A DNA stretch of 49,150 nt from Flavobacteriales bacterium (lineage in GTDB: Bacteria; Bacteroidota; Bacteroidia; Flavobacteriales; Flavobacteriaceae). The notes beneath the pieces are model-generated. The model had not been told where the DNA came from. It did not search any database and worked only from the letters and a program-made list of their open reading frames with translations. The position numbers and the translations under genes were made by a program. Shown one piece after another: positions 42,751 to 49,150 of the stretch. The first letter of the stretch is position 1, and the number at the start of each line of letters is the position of its first letter. The stretch spans positions 1 to 49,150 of the forward strand of contig QIJL01000403.1 of assembly GCA_003232435.1 (NCBI GenBank). Reading direction: 5' to 3'.

Positions 42751-45700
42751 TTATTGGTTTAGAAAATCAAAATAGCTCGATAACCTCATATTTTCTTCAG
42801 CAACGTCTTGAATTTCCTGCTCTAAGAGTGTTGTTAAGGATGAGACCTTGAGTTCCTGAGTCCCTTCGAGTCGCGTAACATATTGCGGCATGCGCTCTTC
42901 AATGGCTTCCTTGCAAAAGCCTTCCACTGTTGCAGCATTAAAGACGGGTTTAGTGTCAATGAAATGAAAGACTTCTTTGTCAGGAAATAACTCTGGAAAC
43001 GATCGCTGATGAATTTGTGAGAAGAGCAAGGTATTCAACATAAATGCCTTCCCGTTTTGTATGTCCGGGAAACCTGAAATCATCTGGGGGGAAACCACAT
43101 CGAAGATCTTGATGTTTTCTTTTAACCGCCCCAGATGTGCGATCACCGGGGATTCTGGATTAGATTCGAGTAAAGAGTTCTCTTGGGTATTGATCATTTC
43201 AAAATGTTGCGGAAAAAGCGGCCGCAGACGCCCCGCCATTTGTAAACGAACTTCTGCGTTATCCATGCCCTCGCTCATGAAACCGTACTGCACAAAAAAC
43301 AGATTGAATCCTTTTAAAATAGATTTAGTTGTAGCAACCAAGGTCCGACCCATTTGATCGCTTAGTTGATCAAATGCACCTAATATGGTGTAACGGTCAT
43401 TCTTTTTTGTTTCTCCTGTGACTGAAAAGTTGGCTTGGGTTGAAGATGCGAGGCTTTGTTGTGAAAAGCGGTATCGACAAGAAATTAAAAGAGGGACTTG
43501 ATGTTTCCGGGTCAGTTCGGCCATTTTCCCAGCAAAAGCTTCAAAGCTTGCAGATTTGGCGATCACCTCGCGAATTCGTTCGACGTCTCCCTCTTCGATT
43601 TTTAGCGTGATCCCTTGTTTTGCCAATAAGGTATACAGACGGTGCAAGATCCGATCGGCAAAACGCAGAACCAAGGGAAAGTTGACTGATTCAGATGCTT
43701 TAAAAATAATGCCATACTCTGCCAATGTTTGTGCCAAATCAACATTTCTTGAGCCAATATCGTGGAGTACTTCTGATACCCGATCATTTGATATCAGCCT
43801 TTTTGCAAGGGCCTCCAGGGTCGTTAAAGTTTCATCCAGAAAAATGGGATATTTGGAGAGAATTGAAGGTCGAAAATGGTACAAACCATCTTCTTCTTGC
43901 TGAATGCGTTCGATATCCTTTTTAAAAATATCGAGTATCTGTGTGCATGATTTATTTTCACTATCGAAGTTTAGGGCGACCGATAATGTTTCGAGTATCA
44001 GCGCCCGTTTTTTGGAGATTTCTTCTTCAGCTTTTTTGTTGGGTGTGCCGTTTTTGTCATTTGAGTCTAATAAAGTGAGTAATTCAAAATACCTGACGGG
44101 CGCAAAGAACTGTGCCAGCTCCTCTACGAGCCGATGCCCAAGGATTTTCCCTTCTGCCATATTTTCCAATAACGCGATCATTTCTTCTTTTTGATCGGCG
44201 TTAGCGGCCCAATAAGGATGATGTTCTGTTTCATCGACGATTTGGAAACCTTTGTGAACTTTTCGTCGTGTGACTTCTTCCTGTTGAGTAAGCGCAATAC
44301 TGTGTAAATGCGCGTAGGTGCTCAGAAAATCCAATCGAAGCAGGGCACATTCCTTCTCTACTTTTTTTCTGACCGCGTGCCAAGTATGCGAAGATGAATG
44401 AACCTTGCGGATTAAATTGACAAACATGGTGAGGTTTAGAAATTGCCGGATCTTTTCCAGTACTTCAAGGTTCGTTACAGATTCCAGTAGATTGGGTTTT
44501 AATTGTTTGGAATTAATCTGGAAATGTACTTCATCTTCAGCATTGAGTGCTCGGTCATAGGTAAATGAAGCACTCATTTCTTTTAAAAGAGGCAAACAAG
44601 GAATCAATGCATCAAGATCTCGTGATCCGGCATGCACGAGTGGTTTTTCCAACCCAATAAAGGATTGGGCCGATTCTCGCACAGGTTGTACGATCCGGGT
44701 ATAGGAAACCCCCAATTTTTGCATAATATCTACACGATTTGGACAGATCGTCTGTCCGTTCTTTTTTGTCCCAAGCCAGGAGCGAATGGGATAACATCCC
44801 CTCGCATAAATCGCATGATAGTAGAGCGTGAGAATGGCGCCGGCACAATCGGTGTAGATGAGTTCGTACATATGCTTTGATCGACCATTGCCATTTTGAG
44901 AATCAATTGTGTCCCAGTGAATCAAAACGCCGGTTCTAGAATGACTCACATTCAGTAGCTTTAGTAATTGTTCTAAAGTCATTTTGTTTTTACAAATACA
45001 GGAGAGGTTTTGTATCTCCCAACTCATTTTGTGGCTGACCTTTGGGTAGTGGTGGAGAAACGACCCGATATTGATCAGATTTGTATTAATTAAATAAAGG
45101 AAATCACCTGTGTCATTATTGGCCGGAGTTGCTGTAAGTCGATAGTCCAACCAGAGGGCTCTCTTCTTTTTCAAATATCCGATGAGTGTCTCCATTGCTG
45201 ATGAAATCCCGCTTTCTGTGTTTTTTAGGAAAGAGGATTCATCCGAAACCAGCATGAATCGGAATCCCTTTCGGATTAGGATTTCCAAGGGTTGGGTAAT
45301 GGCGTCTTTTGTTTTGAGCCCGAATTCGTGCCGACTCAATACGACACAATCACCTGATTGGATATTGAGGGAGGTGAGATCTTTCAATTTGACATGATAG
45401 AGAGTATTTTTCGGCACGCCCATTTCGATCATAGAATTAACGACATTTTCACAAAGACTGGCTTCTGTAAGAAAGAGTGTTATGAAATCGGCGGGTTTTT
45501 CTCCTTTATTGATTTGTCGTTCTCGGATTAACTCTGCAAACATTTTGATGAAGATGGGGGTCGTGTAGGTTTTTCCAGCCCCCACCTGAGAAAAATTGTT
45601 TAGTTTGAAATAATCTTTCGGATGCCGCTTTTCTGAGAGGAAAACCTTCATGCTTTCATAGGTGTAAAAGAGTGCCTTTTTTTGCATTGATGTCGGAGAA

Positions 45701-46551
45701 CCAGAGAACGGTTCACTCAACCTATTGATGAAGATTTCAAATAAACGGTAGTCATCCCGGAAAGGATCAGCATCTTGTGATTTTAAGAGGGATTTTTCTA
45801 ATGCCTTGGCGCGAATTGAGATGAAGGTTGTAAGTGAGGCCCATGACGCAATAGAGGAGACAAACATATTGTCGCAAAGCGGCATGACTTGGAGGAACTG
45901 ATTTAAAGTGTCACGAAGCTTTCCTCCGAGGTGTGCGATGATAGTTTCATTGCACAAATGGTCTGTGAAGTGTCCAACTTCGATATTGTTCGTGGTGACC
46001 TGATTGCCTATTTCTAAAAACATGTTCCCAAGCATTGTATTGTCTGGCACATTGGTATAGAGATATTTGAAGAACCGATAGTCTTTAAGGAAGCGATTTA
46101 TTTTGGGGGCCTTTTTTGGACTTTCTTCCTTTTCTTTTGGTTTAATTTCTTCATATTTAATGGTTTTTTCCTCACTGTAGAACTTTGTTTCTAGTGCGCG
46201 TAGTTTGGACAACAATATTGTGATGGGCAAAATTTCCTCTTGAAATAGAGAGATAAAGTTTTTTCTAAATGGTTTTGTGTAGGGCAGAAGAAACAAACCC
46301 GTTTCGTGGGATACAGGCTTTATTTCAATGGGTTTCCCGCGATACTGTTTCTTTGGAAAATTGAGCGTAATTTCTTGAAATTCAGGAATTTGAATACCTT
46401 GAATTGGGTTAACGGGCTGAAGAAAAGGGAGGTTCTCGCTGATTCTTTCTTTAATCGCATCGGGGGATTCGTTCAGGCCTTGAATGGTGTTCTGTAAGAA
46501 TTGGAGTTGGTAAATTCTTTCTTTCAATGCTTCTATGATTGTGTTTTTCAT
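42751..46551 (-). CDS. Giant SF2-type helicase with DESS motif
   Basis: 1266 residues from ATG 46551 (GGAG upstream); the frame continues into the hairpin upstream and that part is rejected. After 300 residues of helical N-terminus come motif I QVGAGKT (ending at 328), motif II DESS (437-440) and motif III TATPAN. More than 600 residues separate these from motif VI, QMAGRLRP (1104-1111), preceded by FVQYGFMSEGMDNAE. That insertion is far larger than usual. Motif set is that of SF2 helicases used in restriction, recombination or remodelling; no nuclease or methylase motif is seen. Probable mobile-element or defence helicase. Confidence 0.8.
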   Translation of the reverse strand: MKNTIIEALKERIYQLQFLQNTIQGLNESPDAIKERISENLPFLQPVNPIQGIQIPEFQEITLNFPKKQYRGKPIEIKPVSHETGLFLLPYTKPFRKNFISLFQEEILPITILLSKLRALETKFYSEEKTIKYEEIKPKEKEESPKKAPKINRFLKDYRFFKYLYTNVPDNTMLGNMFLEIGNQVTTNNIEVGHFTDHLCNETIIAHLGGKLRDTLNQFLQVMPLCDNMFVSSIASWASLTTFISIRAKALEKSLLKSQDADPFRDDYRLFEIFINRLSEPFSGSPTSMQKKALFYTYESMKVFLSEKRHPKDYFKLNNFSQVGAGKTYTTPIFIKMFAELIRERQINKGEKPADFITLFLTEASLCENVVNSMIEMGVPKNTLYHVKLKDLTSLNIQSGDCVVLSRHEFGLKTKDAITQPLEILIRKGFRFMLVSDESSFLKNTESGISSAMETLIGYLKKKRALWLDYRLTATPANNDTGDFLYLINTNLINIGSFLHHYPKVSHKMSWEIQNLSCICKNKMTLEQLLKLLNVSHSRTGVLIHWDTIDSQNGNGRSKHMYELIYTDCAGAILTLYYHAIYARGCYPIRSWLGTKKNGQTICPNRVDIMQKLGVSYTRIVQPVRESAQSFIGLEKPLVHAGSRDLDALIPCLPLLKEMSASFTYDRALNAEDEVHFQINSKQLKPNLLESVTNLEVLEKIRQFLNLTMFVNLIRKVHSSSHTWHAVRKKVEKECALLRLDFLSTYAHLHSIALTQQEEVTRRKVHKGFQIVDETEHHPYWAANADQKEEMIALLENMAEGKILGHRLVEELAQFFAPVRYFELLTLLDSNDKNGTPNKKAEEEISKKRALILETLSVALNFDSENKSCTQILDIFKKDIERIQQEEDGLYHFRPSILSKYPIFLDETLTTLEALAKRLISNDRVSEVLHDIGSRNVDLAQTLAEYGIIFKASESVNFPLVLRFADRILHRLYTLLAKQGITLKIEEGDVERIREVIAKSASFEAFAGKMAELTRKHQVPLLISCRYRFSQQSLASSTQANFSVTGETKKNDRYTILGAFDQLSDQMGRTLVATTKSILKGFNLFFVQYGFMSEGMDNAEVRLQMAGRLRPLFPQHFEMINTQENSLLESNPESPVIAHLGRLKENIKIFDVVSPQMISGFPDIQNGKAFMLNTLLFSQIHQRSFPELFPDKEVFHFIDTKPVFNAATVEGFCKEAIEERMPQYVTRLEGTQELKVSSLTTLLEQEIQDVAEENMRLSSYFDFLNQ

Positions 46552-46579
46552 GGGATCTCCATCAAGAGTCTTGAAAAAT

Positions 46580-46618
46580 AAAAGGCCCAACTTTCTATAC
46601 AAGAAAGTTGGGCCTTTT
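46580..46618 (-). terminator. 17-bp perfect hairpin in the helicase leader
   Basis: Arms 46580-46596 and 46602-46618 are perfectly complementary with a five-base loop, and on the minus strand a T-rich run follows (TTTTATTTTT). It ends only 29 bases before the helicase ATG at 46551. It would stop transcripts from the toxin-antitoxin genes and anything that starts upstream, acting as a terminator or attenuator. Confidence 0.8.
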
Positions 46619-46820
46619 AGGACGGTGCAGTCAACTTAAGGGAACTTAGCTATCGTTTTTCCCCAGGATAAAATCACAAGCGCCAGGTTTTTATCAGGGT
46701 TTAAAAGTGGGATAGATATCGGTTCAACTGATAGAATTTTTAGGTTTTCGTTGGTTGTATCGACTTTCTTCGTTTTTAAATTTGTGAAAACTGTAGTTCA
46801 AGAGTTGTTATGGAAAAAAT

Positions 46821-47123
46821 TTAAACCCTTCCCTCAATATTTTCGAGTAATCGCATACCATGAATAACAGCCAGCATGATGATGCTCTGTTTGTCGATTC
46901 GGTAAACAAGGCGGTAGCTGTATACAAATCTCTCTCGTATATTTTCATCATCGAATTCAGGAACAATCCTTCCAATCAAGGGAAATAATTTAACATTTCG
47001 AGATACTTCAAGAATCTTTGAGACGACAGATTGTGCATAAAAGAATGAATCTCTTTCTATATAACTTGCGATTGCCTCAAGATCTTCAAGCGCTTCCGGA
47101 GACCACGTTACAAGGTAGTCCAT
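46821..47123 (-). CDS. ParE/RelE-family toxin
   Basis: 100 residues with the ParE layout: YLVTWSPEALEDLEAIASYI at the start, a middle helix, KLFPLIGRIVPEFDDENIRE and the end strands RFVYSYRLVYRIDKQSIIML. Targets are gyrase in ParE or ribosome-bound mRNA in RelE; the sequence cannot decide. It overlaps the antitoxin gene by 16 bases, the typical antitoxin-first order. It may stabilise the element. Confidence 0.88.
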   Translation of the reverse strand: MDYLVTWSPEALEDLEAIASYIERDSFFYAQSVVSKILEVSRNVKLFPLIGRIVPEFDDENIRERFVYSYRLVYRIDKQSIIMLAVIHGMRLLENIEGRV

Positions 47124-47296
47124 TTTCCGAGCCGTTTTTCTGCATCTTCTTGGGATATCACGCCTTCTATTTTGGCTCTGTCGATCCCTCGTTGAACCTT
47201 TTCAACGACATATAGATGGTACTGAACATCTTCAAGTGTACAGTCATCAGGAAGCTTTTTTAAAAGCGACTGGACTTCGTTTTTTGCTGTTCTCAT
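47108..47296 (-). CDS. Antitoxin of the ParE-type pair
   Basis: 62 residues, acidic and helical (KNEVQSLLKKLPDDCTLEDV, QRGIDRAKIEGVISQEDAEK). Members beside ParE toxins often contain the pattern of a helical region ending in EDAEKRL near the C-terminus. Precedes and overlaps the toxin. No strong DNA-binding domain is visible, so autoregulation may depend on the N-terminus. Confidence 0.8.
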   Translation of the reverse strand: MRTAKNEVQSLLKKLPDDCTLEDVQYHLYVVEKVQRGIDRAKIEGVISQEDAEKRLGKWTTL

Positions 47297-47469
47297 AAGA
47301 AAAGCCTTTCCTTAATTATCTACGATAGATTCTCTCTGAATATGCCATTTTACTCCTTAACTCGTTCAAAGTCACAATAGACACAAAACGTCCCCATCCT
47401 TCTTCTAACAATTCAATGTTGTGATTATCATGGATAGTGAATTTTCTTGTTTTTTGACCGATTGTTTAC

Positions 47470-47646
47470 TTAAGGCGTGAATGAGCGAAATTCCCGAATA
47501 GGCGTTTCTTCTTTGAATGACTCAATTATTTCGACTTGATCTCCTTGTTTTTTCTTCGCCGCAATGAACAAGGGAAGATCACAATCCTCTTCAAGGAAGA
47601 TGGCCTCATTTGAGGGTGAAATATAGCTGCAAGAACTGATTTTATT
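47470..47646 (-). pseudogene. Possible 3' remnant of a gene cut by the insertion sequence
   Basis: A 58-codon leftward frame runs from the insertion-sequence end to a TAA at 47470-47472. It includes SNEAIFLEEDCDLPLFIA and EEDCDLPLFIAAKKKQGD, which reads like a real protein C-terminus with a good balance of residues. No matching N-terminal part can be joined on the far side of the insertion. A second short leftward frame ending in MAYSERIYRR lies at about 47315-47460. Neither is matched to a family. Confidence 0.35.
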
Positions 47647-49057
47647 GCCTCGTCAGAAAAATTCATGGGTGGTTTTCGGCACCGGTAAGGCCCCAAGTGT
47701 ATGATACAAGGCGATTTCAGCCGCATGATAGGTTCTTCTAAAACCATAGGCTTTTCTGGTGGTCAGTTTTGCTTTGGTGTTGAAACCTTCGACAATGCCG
47801 CTGGAAAACTGTTTTTTTGCCCGAAACCAGTTCAGCAACAGAGGCCGATGCCGCCTCAGCATCTTGGCCACCTTCTTCATCGGATCAAGCTTCGAGCGCA
47901 GGGTCTTGGTGCACCATTTGTCCAGAAACTGCCCGGCCCAGTAAGGCGATGTATACAACCAGAAAAGCTGGAACTCTTCTTTCAGAAGGTAACTCCTGAT
48001 CGATCTCAGATTGTACCGCAGCAGATCCGCCAATTTGGTTTCCTGTTTGTCCGTCAGGTTCTCAGGTCGCTTGAGCAAAAGCCAGCGCGTCTTCTTCAGG
48101 ATTGGCTCATAGCCCTTGTCCTTCAACTCCCTCGCCTCCTGGGCGCGAACGTCGTCAATCGCTTTGCTCAGGTGAGCCATAATGTGGAACCGATCCAGGA
48201 TATGGAGTGCAGGCCCCGCCTTCTTCGCAATCACTTTCAAGTACGGCTTCCACATGTCACTACAGACAAACTTCAGTGCCTGACTTCGCTCCTTGCCGAA
48301 CCAGCGGAAGAATCGCAAAAACGTCTTGACGGTGCGCTTCTCGCCAATCCACAGCAGTCGCTTGCAATGTCCATCAATCTGATAAACCAGCGTCAAATAG
48401 CGGTGGCCCCGCTGCCAGGCGATTTCATCAACGCCGATGGCCTCAACCCCCGACAGGTCCTGATGCGCTCGTCCCCAGGCTACGGCCCGCTCGACCGAGC
48501 AGAATACATGATCCCAGCTCGTACGGAATGCCTCGGCAACTTCTTTCCAGCTCAGACGCTTTGCCCAGCCCGCCAGAAACCAGGCATAGGTCTCCGTCAG
48601 GCGGTGCTTCCCCGTCACCCAGGGCATTCGCTCCACCCGAATACCGCAACGCGGGCAATTGACTCGGCGTGGCGCATAAACGAAAAATACCTTGTTGCCC
48701 CATATCGGGATAAACTCGAAACGCCGCTCAGGTAGTTTATCGTAACCAGGCCTTTTATGGCCGCAACCACCGCATACTGGGCGGCTATTTGATCGGGGCT
48801 GTATCTCAACTTCCAATCTCGCTACTGGCGCACCTTCCACCAATCGTACTGCTCCGTACACAAATGATTTGAATTTCTGGACTCGATTGAGGATAGTCTT
48901 GATCTGCATCCTGTTCCTTTTGCTCTGATTGATGGTAAGTTCGCACTTCCATTTTCTCAGAACGGGGGGACAGGATGCTCTACTCTTTAAATCCCACTAA
49001 AATTCCTTCTATCGCAACATATCCACTGTTTTTACCCACTAATTTTCCTGAAGAGCC
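47647..49057 (-). mobile_element. ISL3-family insertion sequence, complete
   Basis: 1411 bases bounded by imperfect inverted repeats: GCCTCGTCAGAAAAATTCAT at the left (47647) and GGCTCTTCAGGAAAATTAGT reading inward from 49057 on the minus strand; 19 of the first 24 positions agree. The start resembles known ISL3 ends (GGCTCTTC...). Flanking eight-base copies are ATTTTATT (47639) and ATTTTTTC (49058), six of eight matching, as expected for an eight-base target duplication that has decayed. The left repeat overlaps the last codons of the transposase. Confidence 0.7.
47653..48909 (-). CDS. ISL3-family transposase
   Basis: 418 residues, full length. Contains an N-terminal zinc-ribbon (CGGCGHKRPGYD and CPRCG), then the catalytic core with GVDEIAWQRGHRYLTLVYQI and VCSDMWKPYLKVI, and the late box GIVEGFNTKAKLTTRKAYGFR, all ISL3 family blocks. 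Base composition is richer in G+C than its neighbours, consistent with recent entry. The 148 bases of IS upstream of the start show no other gene. Confidence 0.95.
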   Translation of the reverse strand: MQIKTILNRVQKFKSFVYGAVRLVEGAPVARLEVEIQPRSNSRPVCGGCGHKRPGYDKLPERRFEFIPIWGNKVFFVYAPRRVNCPRCGIRVERMPWVTGKHRLTETYAWFLAGWAKRLSWKEVAEAFRTSWDHVFCSVERAVAWGRAHQDLSGVEAIGVDEIAWQRGHRYLTLVYQIDGHCKRLLWIGEKRTVKTFLRFFRWFGKERSQALKFVCSDMWKPYLKVIAKKAGPALHILDRFHIMAHLSKAIDDVRAQEARELKDKGYEPILKKTRWLLLKRPENLTDKQETKLADLLRYNLRSIRSYLLKEEFQLFWLYTSPYWAGQFLDKWCTKTLRSKLDPMKKVAKMLRRHRPLLLNWFRAKKQFSSGIVEGFNTKAKLTTRKAYGFRRTYHAAEIALYHTLGALPVPKTTHEFF

Positions 49058-49150
49058 ATTTTTTCTAAGTGTGTTTCTTATATGAAGGATAAACTAAATG
49101 ACCTGGGTCCCACCATAATAAGATAAGAATATTTCGGTCTTTAATCCCCC
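49058..49150. other. Sequence beyond the insertion sequence
   Basis: 93 bases to the window edge. No gene is supported, and the leftward frames stop quickly. GACCTGGGTCCC near 49101 is a short dyad. Nothing else can be said. Confidence 0.5.

Noticed and set aside
47701-48735. 344-codon rightward frame antisense to the ISL3 transposase
   Set aside because: Shadow frame of the well-supported transposase, with Pro/Gln-rich composition and no domain.
1-49150. CRISPR array, tRNA or rRNA
   Set aside because: No regularly spaced direct repeats, cloverleaf or rRNA segment was noticed by reading; no search tool was available.

Overview
The window is one continuous part of a conjugative plasmid or integrative conjugative element from a Gram-negative bacterium. 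The evidence for Gram-negative is an F-type (MPF-F) type IV secretion system, an OmpA-family protein, several lipoproteins and periplasmic Dsb-type proteins. The DNA is moderately AT-rich by eye, and many starts are TTG or GTG. No rRNA, tRNA or housekeeping marker is present, so the host phylum cannot be fixed. The left edge cuts parB.

Layout. (1) 1-1961: parB (partial) and parA, read leftward, with a promoter/operator. (2) 2027-2202: two long perfect palindromes sharing a parS-like 16-mer. (3) 2333-24837: one long leftward transfer operon. In reading order it encodes an OmpA-family protein, DsbC, pilin, TraL, TraE, TraK, TraB, TraV, TraC, TraN, TraW, TraU, TrbC, TrbI, a TraF-type signal peptidase, the thioredoxin-like TraF, TraH, TraG, a lytic transglycosylase, a lipoprotein, an NfeD/SPFH pair and two small proteins. 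(4) 25004-31373, rightward: a degenerate coupling-protein paralogue, the intact coupling protein TraD, a DnaG-like primase, an unknown protein, a Replic_Relax-like protein and a DUF5131/three-Cys protein. (5) 31502-33918: membrane protein, TPR-like protein, unknown protein and a stand-alone M41-like membrane peptidase. (6) 34100-35075, leftward: a Whirly-like ssDNA-binding candidate, a possible DNA-binding protein and an RHH-like protein. (7) 35701-47296, accessory cargo: a NACHT NTPase with an FGE-like C-terminus, a Hanks-type kinase coupled to an NDK-like/nucleotidyltransferase fusion, a small Cys protein, a very large SF2 helicase and a ParE-type toxin-antitoxin pair. (8) 47647-49057: a complete ISL3-family insertion sequence.

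How it fits together. TraA/L/E/K/B/V/C/W/U/F/H/G, TrbC and TrbI form the envelope-spanning channel and pilus. DsbC and the CxxC protein TraF would fold the Cys-rich TraN, TraU and TraH. The transglycosylase opens the wall, and TraD with the primase couples and replicates the transferred strand. No relaxase gene is recognisable here. ParAB with the palindromes looks like the partition module.

The most novel-looking locus is 38815-42242: a Ser/Thr kinase gene followed by an 818-residue protein that carries NDK-like and GlmU-like nucleotidyltransferase signatures. It has its own promoter region and terminator and a base composition visibly richer in G+C than the transfer genes. It lies between a NACHT STAND protein and a giant helicase, a setting typical of anti-phage cargo.
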